Program-made: the position numbers and the translations under genes
Notes under the pieces: model-generated
Told to the model about the DNA's origin: nothing
The model's input: the letters and a program-made list of their open reading frames with translations, nothing else
The model's database searches: none
Shown: positions 46,403 through 55,683 of the stretch, in pieces
Numbering within the stretch: the first letter of the stretch is position 1
Layout: the number at the start of each line of letters is the position of its first letter
Origin: Thermohalobaculum xanthum
Lineage (GTDB): Bacteria > Pseudomonadota > Alphaproteobacteria > Rhodobacterales > Rhodobacteraceae
Length of the DNA stretch: 64,000 nucleotides
Assembly: GCF_016623495.1 (NCBI RefSeq)
Contig: NZ_JAEHHL010000007.1
Coordinates: 62,001-126,000, forward strand
Reading direction: 5' to 3'

Positions 46403-48613
46403 ATGTCAGAGATCTTCAAGTTGTCCATCGAGGACGGGATCGCGACCATCACCTGGGACCTTCCCGGCGCGTCGATGAACGTGCTGAACGAGCAGGGGAT
46501 CCACGAGCTTGACGCACATGTCGACGCGGTGATCACGGATCCCGCCGTCAAGGGCGTGATCATCACCTCGGCCAAGCCCGACTTCGCCGGCGGGATGGAC
46601 CTGAACGTCATCGCCAGGATGAAGGCCGAGGCCGAGGCGCGCGGCGGCAACGCTGCCGAGACGATCTTCGGCTTCGTCATGCATCTGCACGGCGTGCTGC
46701 GAAAGATCGAGCGCGCGGGTGCGGATCCCAAGACCAACCGGGGCGGCAAGCCTTTCGTCTGGGCATGCCCCGGCACCTCGATGGGCATCGGCACCGAGAT
46801 CGGCCTCGCCTGCCACCGGCGCATCGCGGCGGACAACCCCAAGGCCAGGATCGGCCTGCCCGAGATCCTGGTGGGCATCTTTCCGGGGGCGGGCGGCACG
46901 ACGCGGCTGGTGCGGATGCTGGGCCTGATGGGCTCGTCGGAGTTCCTGCTGCAGGGCAAGACACCGAACCCGAAGAAGGCGAAGGCGGGCGGCCTGATCG
47001 ACGACGTGGTCGAGCCCGAGGGCCTGATGAAGGCGGCGCGCGCCTGGCTCAGGGACGCGACCGAGTCCGATGCGGTGAAGCCATGGGACCGCAAGGGGTT
47101 CAAGATCCCCGGCGGAGCGCCCTACACGCCCGACGGCTTCCAGATGTTCCTTGGCGCCGCCGCGATGACGCATGGCCGCACGCAAGGCGTCTACCCGGCG
47201 GCGAAGGCGATGCTCTCGGCGGTCTACGAGGGGGCGCTGGTGCCCTTCGACACCGCCGTCCGGATCGAGGCGCGCTGGTTCACCAACGCTCTGATGAACC
47301 CCTCTGCCGAGGCAATGATCCGCACGCTCTTCATCTCCAAGCAGGCGCTGGAGAAGGGCGCCTCGCGCCCGGCGGACGTGCCCGACATGAAGGTCTCGCG
47401 GCTGGGCGTGCTCGGTGCCGGGATGATGGGAGCGGGCATCGCGCATGTCGCGGCGAGCGCCGGCATCGACGTCGTCCTGATCGACCGCGACCAGGCATCG
47501 GCCGACAAGGGACGGGCGACGGTCGCGGGCCTTCTCGACGACGCGGTCAAGAAGAAGCGCATCGACGAGACGACGCGCGACGCGGTGCTCGACCGGATCA
47601 CCGCCACCCCCGACTACGCCAAGCTCGCGCGTTGCGACCTTGTGGTCGAGGCGGTGTTCGAGGACCCGGCGCTGAAGGCCAGGGTCACCAAGATGGCCGA
47701 GAACGTGCTGGGCCCGGACGCGATCTTCGCGACCAACACCTCGACCCTGCCGATCTCGGAGCTGGCCAAGGCGTCGGCCAGTCCCGAGCACTACATCGGC
47801 ATCCATTTCTTCTCGCCCGTCCACAAGATGAAGCTCGTCGAGATCATCAAGGGCCGCGAGACGGGGCCCGAGGCGGTCGCCAAGGCGCTCGACTTCGTGC
47901 GCCAGATCCGCAAGACGCCGATCGTGGTCAACGATGCGCGTTTCTTCTACGCCAATCGCTGCATCCTGCCCTATGTCAACGAGGGCGTGCGGATGCTGTC
48001 CGAGGGCGTCGCCCCGGCCCTGATCGAGAACGCGGCCAAGCAGATGGGGATGCCGATCGGGCCGCTGCAGCTGTCGGACGAGGTGTCGCTCGAACTCGGC
48101 CTCAAGATCGCGATGGCCACCAAGGCCGCGCTGGGCGACGGCTATCCGGAAAGCCCCGCCGACGACGTTCTGCGCGTCATGGTCGAGGACGAAGGCCGCC
48201 TGGGCCGCAAGAACGGCAAGGGTTTCTACGCCTATGACGAGCGCGGCAAGCGCAGCGGGCTCTGGTCCGGGCTGTCTGAACTCTGCCCCGTCAGCGAGAT
48301 CCAGCCGGCTCTGGCCGAGGTCCAGAACCGGCTGATGATGGCGCAGGCGCTGGAGGCCGTCCGCGCGCTCGAAAGCGGCGTCTTGATGGACATTCGCGAG
48401 GGCGACGTGGGCGCAATCCTCGGCTGGGGCTTCGCGCCCTGGTCGGGCGGCCCGTTCGGATGGCTCGACATCCTCGGCGCCAACAGGGCGGTCGCGATCT
48501 GCGACGACCTCGCCGCACGCCACGGCGTCCGCTTCAGCGCCCCGGCGATGCTGCGCAAGCTGGCCGAGACCGGCGGGCGGTTCTACGGCGCGCCCGCGCG
48601 CAAGGCCGCGTGA
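46403..48613 (+). CDS. Multifunctional fatty-acid oxidation protein (enoyl-CoA hydratase / 3-hydroxyacyl-CoA dehydrogenase)
   Basis: A 736-residue FadB/FadJ-type protein. The N-terminal hydratase (about 1-200) contains the GLPEILVGIFPGAGGT block with a catalytic Glu. The NAD-binding dehydrogenase starts near residue 333 with LGVLGAGMMGAGIA, then ATNTSTLPISELA and HFFSPVHKMKLVEII. The C-terminal substrate-binding helical domains follow. Together with the acyl-CoA dehydrogenase and thiolase it completes beta-oxidation here. Confidence 0.94.
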   Translation: MSEIFKLSIEDGIATITWDLPGASMNVLNEQGIHELDAHVDAVITDPAVKGVIITSAKPDFAGGMDLNVIARMKAEAEARGGNAAETIFGFVMHLHGVLRKIERAGADPKTNRGGKPFVWACPGTSMGIGTEIGLACHRRIAADNPKARIGLPEILVGIFPGAGGTTRLVRMLGLMGSSEFLLQGKTPNPKKAKAGGLIDDVVEPEGLMKAARAWLRDATESDAVKPWDRKGFKIPGGAPYTPDGFQMFLGAAAMTHGRTQGVYPAAKAMLSAVYEGALVPFDTAVRIEARWFTNALMNPSAEAMIRTLFISKQALEKGASRPADVPDMKVSRLGVLGAGMMGAGIAHVAASAGIDVVLIDRDQASADKGRATVAGLLDDAVKKKRIDETTRDAVLDRITATPDYAKLARCDLVVEAVFEDPALKARVTKMAENVLGPDAIFATNTSTLPISELAKASASPEHYIGIHFFSPVHKMKLVEIIKGRETGPEAVAKALDFVRQIRKTPIVVNDARFFYANRCILPYVNEGVRMLSEGVAPALIENAAKQMGMPIGPLQLSDEVSLELGLKIAMATKAALGDGYPESPADDVLRVMVEDEGRLGRKNGKGFYAYDERGKRSGLWSGLSELCPVSEIQPALAEVQNRLMMAQALEAVRALESGVLMDIREGDVGAILGWGFAPWSGGPFGWLDILGANRAVAICDDLAARHGVRFSAPAMLRKLAETGGRFYGAPARKAA

Positions 48614-48710
48614 TCCGGCGCAGAAGCGAAGCCGGTCGGCGGGACCCCGCGCGTGCACCGCGGTGCGCGTGCGGGACCGCCGCGCTCGGCGGTGCGTCCG
48701 CGGAATTGCC

Positions 48711-49658
48711 ATGCCCGCACCGATTCTGATCCTCGCCGCCGAGGCCGAAGAGGTCGCCCGCCACCTCGGCCCCCGACTCGCCGGCGAGCGGCTGATTGCC
48801 GTGACCGGCGCCGATGGGCTCGACGCCGCCCTGGCCGAGGGGCCCGAGATCGCGTTCACGATCCGCCACGAGACGATTCCGCTCGACGCGGCGCGGCGTG
48901 CTCTCGCCCATCCGGGACTGCGCTGGCTGCAGGTTGGCGGCTCGGGCTACGAGTGGCTGGGCGATTGGGACCCCTCCCGGCTGACGGTGACCAACGCGGT
49001 CGGGGTGCTTGCGCCGTTTCTGGCCGAGACCACGATCGGCGCGATGCTTGCGCTGAGCTTCGGGATGCCGCGCTACCGTGACGACCAGAAGGCGCGCAGG
49101 TGGTCCCCCGGGACCTTCCGGCCGCTGGCGGGGCAAAACCTGCTCGTCGTCGGCGCGGGCGCAATCGGCCGCGAGGTCGCCCGACGCGCATCCGCGCTTG
49201 GCCTCGACGTGCGCGGCGTCAACCGCTCGGGCCACGCCGCCGGCGGGATCGCGGCGATGCACCCGCTGGCCGAGCTCGACCGTGTCCTGCCATGGGCCGA
49301 CATCGTCTCCTGCCACCTGCGGCTGACACCGCAGACCGCCGGTGTATTCGACGCGCGGCGCTTTTCACTGATGAAGCCGGGCGCGCTCTTCCTCAACTCC
49401 GCGCGCGCGGGATGCGTGGTCGAGCCGGCGCTGAGCAAGGCGCTGGCATCGGGCCATCTGGGCGGCGCTTGGTGCGACGTCTTTGCCGAGGAGCCGCTGC
49501 CGGCGGACAGCCCGCTCTGGGACCTTCCCGGGCTCATGATCACGCCGCACTGCGCCGACCAGATCGACGGATGGGCGCTACGCTTCGCGGAATTCTTCGC
49601 CGGCAACGTCGAGCGCTATCGGGGCGGCAAGCCGCTCGAGAACGTCGTGGCGCGCTGA
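48711..49658 (+). CDS. D-2-hydroxyacid dehydrogenase
   Basis: A 315-residue NAD(P)-dependent 2-hydroxyacid dehydrogenase. Rossmann loop VVGAGAIGREVARRA, the Arg in LNSARAGCVVE, the Glu in CDVFAEEPLP and the His in MITPHCAD form the catalytic set. Such enzymes reduce glyoxylate/hydroxypyruvate or similar 2-oxoacids. The ATG at 48711 has a weak ribosome-binding site (CGGAA). Confidence 0.9.
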   Translation: MPAPILILAAEAEEVARHLGPRLAGERLIAVTGADGLDAALAEGPEIAFTIRHETIPLDAARRALAHPGLRWLQVGGSGYEWLGDWDPSRLTVTNAVGVLAPFLAETTIGAMLALSFGMPRYRDDQKARRWSPGTFRPLAGQNLLVVGAGAIGREVARRASALGLDVRGVNRSGHAAGGIAAMHPLAELDRVLPWADIVSCHLRLTPQTAGVFDARRFSLMKPGALFLNSARAGCVVEPALSKALASGHLGGAWCDVFAEEPLPADSPLWDLPGLMITPHCADQIDGWALRFAEFFAGNVERYRGGKPLENVVAR

Positions 49659-49841
49659 GGCTGCCGCGTCGCATGGGTTTTGCGACATACTCGTCGCTAT
49701 CAGGCGCGCATGATTGCACGTGCCGATGTATCAGACCCGCATCCGCACGATGACACGCCGAAACGGCACCCCCGGCGGACGGCTTCGGGGCGCGCGATCT
49801 ACGGGATCCAGGCGGACCAACCCATATCGCCGGAGACAATG

Positions 49842-50099
49842 ATGCGCAGACTCGTGCTTGCCGCGATCGCATTCGCGATTACGACCCCTGCCCTGGCCGA
49901 TACCGTGACCTCGCGGATCGTGAAGATCGACTACCAGAAGAGAACCGTCACGCTGGCGGACAAGACGGTCATGGCGATCGACAAGTCGGTCGATCTCGCC
50001 ACCGTACCGACCGGTGAGCCGGTCACCCTCGCGACGCAGATCGACGAGAACGGCATCGCCCCGATCACCGAGATCAAGCCGGCGACACCGCGCGGCTGA
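49842..50099 (+). CDS. Small periplasmic DUF1344-like protein
   Basis: An 85-residue exported protein: signal peptide MRRLVLAAIAFAITTPALA, then a short beta-rich domain (SRIVKIDYQKRTVTLADKTV, TGEPVTLAT) of the DUF1344 type. GGAG at 49832 is spaced 6 nt from the ATG at 49842 and only 3 nt from the ATG at 49839, so 49842 is preferred. Confidence 0.8.
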   Translation: MRRLVLAAIAFAITTPALADTVTSRIVKIDYQKRTVTLADKTVMAIDKSVDLATVPTGEPVTLATQIDENGIAPITEIKPATPRG

Positions 50100-50120
50100 C
50101 GGACGGGCGAACCATCACAG

Positions 50121-50142
50121 GCGGGGACCTCCTGGCCCCCGC
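50121..50142. terminator. Hairpin between convergent genes
   Basis: GCGGGG and CCCCGC with an internal CC/GG pairing form a stem between the DUF1344 and universal-stress-protein stops. No T tract; terminator role is inferred from position. Confidence 0.4.
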
Positions 50143-50568
50143 TCAATCCCGTGCGACGACGACCGTCTGCTTGGCGTGACGCACGACGCGCGCCGCGTTC
50201 GGCCCGAGCAGGTACTGCCGGGCGTCCGGGCGGCTCGCTCCCACGACGATGACGTCGCATTTCAGACGATCTGCGGTGCGGATGATCTCGTCATAGACCG
50301 TGCCATGCGCGACATGCGGCACGGCCTTGATGCCCGCCGGCATGTGCTCGGCCATCCAGCGTCTCAGGCCGCCCGTCATGTCCTTGAGGGCCGCACCCTC
50401 GAAATCCTTGTCGAAATAGCTCCCGAGGATCGAGAAGCGCAGTTCCGGCAAGACCGCGAGCACGTGGATCTCGGCGCCGCTGGCCGCGAGATCGGAGGCA
50501 ATCTCCACCGACTTCTTCCAGCTTGCAGCCGCATCAAGATCGACCGGCAGAAGGACCTTCCTGAACAT
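50143..50568 (-). CDS. Universal stress protein (UspA family)
   Basis: A 141-residue single Usp domain: MFRKVLLPVDLD, then DVIVVGASRPDARQYLLGPNAARVVRHA. The second Gly of the ATP-binding GX2GX9G(S/T) motif is replaced and the loop resembles members that do not bind ATP. Function in stress survival is general; start at 50568 is chosen over an in-frame 50610 because the domain begins there. Confidence 0.9.
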   Translation of the reverse strand: MFRKVLLPVDLDAAASWKKSVEIASDLAASGAEIHVLAVLPELRFSILGSYFDKDFEGAALKDMTGGLRRWMAEHMPAGIKAVPHVAHGTVYDEIIRTADRLKCDVIVVGASRPDARQYLLGPNAARVVRHAKQTVVVARD

Positions 50569-50726
50569 GGCGCCCCCGTCTTGCTCGTGAGTTGCATGTT
50601 TCCCGGTCATGCCGGGCCCTCATTTCTCCCGAAGTATTCACCGATCCGCCAGCACCGCGCCAGCGCGGGATGCGACGCCGGGGGATCACGCGGCGACAGC
50701 AATGTCGCATTCCGACATCGCGGGTG

Positions 50727-51455
50727 TCACGGAAGATCGACGGGCCCGATATCGGGCAGCGCCCCGCCCGGCGCCCGGCTTCCTCGCGGCGAAGCGGCAG
50801 AACCGGGGAAACCGAATGCACCGCCCTGCATCCGCTCGTTCACGTCGAACGCACCCGGCAGGTCCGGACGCGTCGCGGCACGGTCGGCCGCGGCACGGCG
50901 CTGGGCATCGATCTCGACCGCGCGCCTGAGCGCGTTCTCGTCCTGCGCCGCGGCGCGGCGAGTTCTCTCGCGGCCGTGCCTCCCATCGGCGGAAACGATA
51001 CCGGCCCCCGCCGCCTTCTCGCGCCGGCGCTGCGCGGCTTCCAGCGCCTTCACGTCGCGGTCGTGGGCGCGGCCCTCGGCCGCCTCGCGCCGCTGCCGGT
51101 CGCGGCGCGCCTCGGCATCCGCCATCGCCGACGACACGTCCGCCGCCGTCGCGCGCCGCGACGCGTCCGCCTCGGAGCCAAGCGCGTCCCGGTGGAGTGC
51201 CGCGGGACCCGCCGTGGAAGCCTGCGCGCCTTGTGCCGTCGCTTGCGCGGTATCAGCTTGCGCCGCTGCCCCGCCCGCAGTCCGCGACGGCGCGAAGTAG
51301 GTGTAGGGATCCTCGCGCGCGCGGTCGTAATCGAACCCGTCGCCACCGTTCTCGCACCCGGCCAGGGCCGCGGCCACGATCAAGACCGCCGCGCACAGGC
51401 AGGCGCGAGCACGCGGGCTCCCCTCGATGGGGGCGATGCGTCGGCAACCAGACAT
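50727..51455 (-). CDS. Putative lipoprotein, Ala/Arg-rich
   Basis: A 242-residue protein with a lipobox LAGC near residue 34 (preceded by a hydrophobic AAVLIVAAALAGC stretch). The mature part is charged and helical in appearance (residues 100-200 are rich in Ala, Arg, Asp and Glu, suggesting coiled coil), with a short Gly/Pro tail. No family recognised. Confidence 0.7.
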   Translation of the reverse strand: MSGCRRIAPIEGSPRARACLCAAVLIVAAALAGCENGGDGFDYDRAREDPYTYFAPSRTAGGAAAQADTAQATAQGAQASTAGPAALHRDALGSEADASRRATAADVSSAMADAEARRDRQRREAAEGRAHDRDVKALEAAQRRREKAAGAGIVSADGRHGRERTRRAAAQDENALRRAVEIDAQRRAAADRAATRPDLPGAFDVNERMQGGAFGFPGSAASPRGSRAPGGALPDIGPVDLP

Positions 51456-51582
51456 GCGACCTCACAACAGCGACAGGGCGCCGGGAATCGGTTCGGGCGT
51501 CCCATGGTAGATCGGTCTCCCGAGGCTCGGCTGCAACCTTGTGGATAGCGACGCGCTGCCAAGGGCGCCGAAGGCGGGCATG

Positions 51583-51603
51583 ACTGTCGCATTTACTGTC
51601 GCA
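51583..51603. promoter_or_regulatory. Direct repeat upstream of the methylglycine-oxidation operon
   Basis: ACTGTCGCA occurs twice with a 12-bp period (51583-51591 and 51595-51603), about 90-110 nt before the start of the first gene. Direct repeats of this sort are typical of AraC-type regulators; no regulator gene is adjacent. Confidence 0.45.
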
Positions 51604-51691
51604 AAACCGGCCGCAATCGACGAGATCGCGCCGGGTAGTCCGCCGGAATCCTGCTTTCATGCCCGACGACTTCGGATCAGGGAGAGACTCG

Positions 51692-54118
51692 ATGAAAACC
51701 CATGCGCGCGTGGTCGTGATTGGCGGCGGCGTTGTCGGCTGCTCGGTGCTGTATCATCTCGCGCGCGGCGGATGGACCGACGTGATGCTGCTCGAGCGCT
51801 CCGAGCTCACCTCGGGCTCGACCTGGCACGCGGCCGGCGGCTGCCACACCATCAACGGCGATCCGAACGTCGCCAAGCTCCAGAAATACACGATCGAGCT
51901 CTACAAGGAGATCGAGGAGCTCTCGGGCCAGGCCACCGGCTTCCACATGACCGGCGGCGTCATGCTGGCCTCGACGCCCGAGCGGTTCGACTGGCTCAAG
52001 TCGATGCGCGCGAAGGGCCGCTACCAGAGCATCGAATCTGAAGTCATCACCCCCGAGGAGGCGCACGAGCTGATGCCGCTCCTCGATCCGGCGCAGTTCG
52101 TGGGCGCGCTGAGGACGGTGGTCGACGGCCATCTCGACCCGTCGGGCGTCACCTACGCCTATGCCAAGTCGGCGAAGAAGCTCGGCGCGACCATCGAGAC
52201 GCACACCATGGTCACCGGCATCTCGCGCAAGATGGGCGGCGGCTGGGTGGTTCACACCGACAAGGGCGACGTGACCTGCGAGCATGTCGTCAACGCCGGC
52301 GGCCTATGGGCGCGCGAGGTCGGGCGCATGGTCGGCCTGACCATTCCGATCCTGGCCATGGAGCACATGTACCTCATCACCGAGGACATGCCCGAAGTGG
52401 CCGAGGTCAACGCCAAGACCGGCAAGGAGGTCATCCACGCGGTCGACTTCGACGGCGAGCTCTACCTGCGCCAGGAGCGCGGCGGCATGCTGATGGGCAC
52501 CTACGAGAAGGCCTGCGTGCCCTGGTCCGAGCGCACAACACCCTGGGATTTCGGCCACGAGCTCCTGCAGCCGGACATCGACCGCATCGCCCCCTCGCTC
52601 GAGGTCGGCTTCCAGCATTTCCCCGCGTTCCAGAACGCCGGCATCAAGCAGATCATCAACGGCCCCTTCACCTTCGCGCCCGACGGCAACCCGCTCGTCG
52701 GGCCGATCCGCGGGCTCGACGGGTTCTGGTCGGCTTGCGGCGTGATGGCAGGCTTCAGCCAGGGCGGTGGCGTGGGCCTCGCGCTCGCCAACTGGATGAT
52801 CCACGGCGATCCGGGCTTCGACGTCTGGGCGATGGACGTGTCGCGCTACGGTGACTGGGCGACCATGGCGTACACCAACCCGAAGGTGCAGGAGAACTAT
52901 TCGCGGCGCTTCTCGATCAAGTTCCCGAACGAGGAACTCACCGCCGCGCGTCCGCTCAAGACGACGCCGATCTATGACAAGCTGGTCGCGCTCGGCGCGC
53001 AGATGGGCGACAGCTGGGGGCTCGAGAGCCCGCTCTGGTTCTCGCCCGACGGCACCAAGGACGTGTTCCAGTGGCGTCGCTCGACCGACTTCCCGCATGT
53101 GAAGGCCGAGGTCGCGGCGGTTCGCAACGGCGTGGGCATGATGGAGATCTCGGGCTTCTCGAAGTTCTTCGTCCGCGGTCCGGGCGCACGGGACTTCCTC
53201 GACCGGATGCTGGCCTGCAAGATCCCCGCGACCGGCCGCATGACGCTGGCGCCTATGCTCAAGGAGAACGGCAAGCTGCAGGGCGACCTGTCGCTGGCCA
53301 CGCTCGGCGACGAGGAGTTCTTCCTCGCCGGCTCGGGCATGGCCGAGGTCTTCTACGCGCGCTGGTTCGACCGCTTCATGCCGACCGACGGCTCGGTCCG
53401 CCTCGACGTGGTCGGCCTGGGGCTGTGCGGCCTCTCGATCGCGGGCCCGAAGGCGCGCGAGGTGCTGGCCGCCGTCACGCATGAGGACGTCTCGAACGCC
53501 GGCTTCCGCTTCATGTCGGTGCGCCGCATGGATGTGGGCCATGCGCCCTGCATCGTCGGGCGCGTGAGCTTCACCGGCGACCTCGGCTACGAGATCTGGA
53601 TGAAGCCGGAATACCAGCGCCACGTCTTCGACCGGCTGATGGAGGCGGGCAAGGCCCATGGCCTGCGTCTCTTCGGCCTCAGGGCGCTCAACGCCATGCG
53701 GCTCGAGAAGAACTTCGGCGGCTGGGGGCGCGAATACCGCCCGATCTACGGCCCGCTCGAGGCCGGGCTCGATCGCTTCGTCGCCTATGACAAGCCCGCC
53801 GATTTCATCGGCAGGCAGGGCGCCGCCGACGAGCGTGCGTCGGGCGGCAAGCTGCGCCTGCGCAGCTTCGTAGTCGAGGCCAGGGACGCCGACGTGATCG
53901 GCGACGAGCCGATCTGGCTCGACGGTGCCGTGGTCGGCTGGGTCACCTCGGGCGGCTTCGCCCACAACTCGGGGGTCTCGATGGCGATGGGCTACGTGCC
54001 GCGCGAGCATGCGGACGCCGAAGGCCCTTGGCAAATCGAGCTTCTTGGTGAAAAGCTGCCCGCGCGCGTGCAGCACGCGCCAATCTGGGACGCGAACACT
54101 GAGAGGATGCGCGGCTGA
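51692..54118 (+). CDS. Dimethylglycine/sarcosine dehydrogenase-like flavoprotein
   Basis: An 808-residue protein with an N-terminal DAO-type FAD domain (VVVIGGGVVGCSVLYHL) and a C-terminal GcvT/aminomethyltransferase-like folate domain. His46 in SGSTWHAAGG corresponds to the covalent-FAD His of dimethylglycine dehydrogenases. Likely reaction is oxidative demethylation of a methylated glycine with transfer of the one-carbon unit to tetrahydrofolate. Start at 51692 follows AGGGAGAGAC. One-nt overlap with soxB. Confidence 0.9.
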   Translation: MKTHARVVVIGGGVVGCSVLYHLARGGWTDVMLLERSELTSGSTWHAAGGCHTINGDPNVAKLQKYTIELYKEIEELSGQATGFHMTGGVMLASTPERFDWLKSMRAKGRYQSIESEVITPEEAHELMPLLDPAQFVGALRTVVDGHLDPSGVTYAYAKSAKKLGATIETHTMVTGISRKMGGGWVVHTDKGDVTCEHVVNAGGLWAREVGRMVGLTIPILAMEHMYLITEDMPEVAEVNAKTGKEVIHAVDFDGELYLRQERGGMLMGTYEKACVPWSERTTPWDFGHELLQPDIDRIAPSLEVGFQHFPAFQNAGIKQIINGPFTFAPDGNPLVGPIRGLDGFWSACGVMAGFSQGGGVGLALANWMIHGDPGFDVWAMDVSRYGDWATMAYTNPKVQENYSRRFSIKFPNEELTAARPLKTTPIYDKLVALGAQMGDSWGLESPLWFSPDGTKDVFQWRRSTDFPHVKAEVAAVRNGVGMMEISGFSKFFVRGPGARDFLDRMLACKIPATGRMTLAPMLKENGKLQGDLSLATLGDEEFFLAGSGMAEVFYARWFDRFMPTDGSVRLDVVGLGLCGLSIAGPKAREVLAAVTHEDVSNAGFRFMSVRRMDVGHAPCIVGRVSFTGDLGYEIWMKPEYQRHVFDRLMEAGKAHGLRLFGLRALNAMRLEKNFGGWGREYRPIYGPLEAGLDRFVAYDKPADFIGRQGAADERASGGKLRLRSFVVEARDADVIGDEPIWLDGAVVGWVTSGGFAHNSGVSMAMGYVPREHADAEGPWQIELLGEKLPARVQHAPIWDANTERMRG

Positions 54119-55386
54119 TGCAACGCTATTCCGCGCTCTCGGTCCTCTGGGGAGGACTGACGGGGCAGAAGAACTGGCGGCCGGTCTGGGGCCGGCCGCA
54201 GCCGAAGCCGGAATACGATGTCATCATCGTCGGTGGCGGCGGACATGGCCTGGCCACCGCCTATTACCTCGCCAAGGTCCACAAGATCCGCCGCGTCGCG
54301 GTGATCGAGAAGGGCTGGCTGGGCGGCGGCAATGCGGGCCGTAACACAACGATCGTGCGCTCGAATTACGGGATCGAGGGCAACACCGAGTTCTACGAGC
54401 ACTCGCTGAAGCTGTGGGAGAACCTCAGCCACGAGCTGAACTACAACGTCATGTTCAGCCAGCGCGCCCATGTGAACCTGGTGTTCTCGCCCGGCCATCG
54501 CGACATGCTGGCGCGCAAGTACAACATCATGCGCCTCAACGGCATCGACGGCGAATACTGGGACCAGGACACCCTGCGCCGGCGCATCCCGCACCTCGAC
54601 TTCGCGGGCCGCTTTCCGCCGCTTGGCGCCTATGTCCAGCCGCGCGCGGGCACGGCGCGCCATGACGCCGTGAACTGGGGCTTCGCGCGCGCCGCGACCG
54701 CGCTGGGCGTCGACATCATCCAGGGCTGCGAGGTCACCGGGTTCATCCGCGAGGGCGGCGCGATCGTGGGCGTGGAGGCCCGCCAAGGCGAGCAGGAATA
54801 CAGCATCCGCGCCGAGAAAGTCGGGCTCGCGGTGGCCGGCCACACCAGCGTGCTGGCGAAGAAGGCGGGCCTCGGCAAGCTCCCGCTCGAGACGCACAAG
54901 CTTCAGGCCTATGTCTCGGAACCGATCAAGCCGTTCCTCGACTGCGTCCTCGTCTATGGCGGCGTCGGCCATTTCTACATCAGCCAATCCGACAAGGGCG
55001 GCATGGTCTATGGCGGGCATCTCGACATGTACCCCTCCTACGCGCAGAAGGGGAACCTGCCGATCTACGAGGACGTCGCCGCGGCCTGCATGGCCGTCCT
55101 GCCCGCACTGGGGCGCGTCAAGCTGCTCCGGCAGTGGGCCGGCGTGATGGACATGTCGATGGACGGCTCGCCCTTCATCACCAAGACGGACATTCCGGGT
55201 CTCTACCTGAATGCCGGCTGGTGCTATGGCGGCTTCAAGGCGACGCCCGGATCGGGCTACTGCTTTGCCCACACGATCGCGCAGGACCGGCCGCACTGGG
55301 CGAACGAGAAGCTGACCCTCACCCGCTATCGCGAGGGTCGCCTGATCGACGAAGAGGCGACCGGTCCGACGCCGAAGCTGCACTGA
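54118..55386 (+). CDS. soxB: Sarcosine oxidase subunit beta
   Basis: A 422-residue SoxB. The FAD-binding loop is VIIVGGGGHGLATAYYLA; His182 in ARHDAVNWGFARAA lies where heterotetrameric sarcosine oxidases carry the covalent FMN His. With SoxA it oxidises sarcosine to glycine, with formation of methylene-THF and peroxide. TGATG overlap with the previous gene. Confidence 0.95.
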   Translation: MQRYSALSVLWGGLTGQKNWRPVWGRPQPKPEYDVIIVGGGGHGLATAYYLAKVHKIRRVAVIEKGWLGGGNAGRNTTIVRSNYGIEGNTEFYEHSLKLWENLSHELNYNVMFSQRAHVNLVFSPGHRDMLARKYNIMRLNGIDGEYWDQDTLRRRIPHLDFAGRFPPLGAYVQPRAGTARHDAVNWGFARAATALGVDIIQGCEVTGFIREGGAIVGVEARQGEQEYSIRAEKVGLAVAGHTSVLAKKAGLGKLPLETHKLQAYVSEPIKPFLDCVLVYGGVGHFYISQSDKGGMVYGGHLDMYPSYAQKGNLPIYEDVAAACMAVLPALGRVKLLRQWAGVMDMSMDGSPFITKTDIPGLYLNAGWCYGGFKATPGSGYCFAHTIAQDRPHWANEKLTLTRYREGRLIDEEATGPTPKLH

Positions 55387-55395
55387 GAGGCTCAC

Positions 55396-55683
55396 ATGCT
55401 TCGCATTCCCTGCCCTTTTTGCGGCCCGCGTGACCATTCCGAGTTCTCCTACGAGGGCGACGCGTCCGTGACCTATCCGCCGCTCGACGCGCCCGAGGAG
55501 GCGTGGTTCGAGGCCGTCTTCCTGCGCGAGGACCGCCGCGGCCCGACCGAGGAGCTCTGGCATCACCTCTATGGCTGCCGCGCCCACGTGATCGTCGAGC
55601 GCGACACTCTGACCCACGAGATCACCGGCGCGCGGCTTGCGAACCCGGCGATCCGCGCCGCGCTTTCGGAGGGCGAGGAATGA
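55396..55683 (+). CDS. soxD: Sarcosine oxidase subunit delta
   Basis: A 95-residue SoxD. The zinc ligands Cys6 and Cys9 in RIPCPFCGPR and the later HHLYGCRAH supply the zinc site of the TSOX delta subunit. Structural role in the heterotetramer. ATGA overlap with soxA. Confidence 0.95.
   Translation: MLRIPCPFCGPRDHSEFSYEGDASVTYPPLDAPEEAWFEAVFLREDRRGPTEELWHHLYGCRAHVIVERDTLTHEITGARLANPAIRAALSEGEE

Noticed and set aside
46406..48859. 817-codon minus-strand frame
   Set aside because: Antisense to the FadB/J gene.
50702..50718. ATGTCG-N5-CGACAT dyad upstream of the stress-protein gene
   Set aside because: Short arms in GC-rich DNA; could be chance, and its distance from the gene is long.
52304..54076. 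590-codon minus-strand frame
   Set aside because: Antisense to the dimethylglycine-dehydrogenase-like gene.
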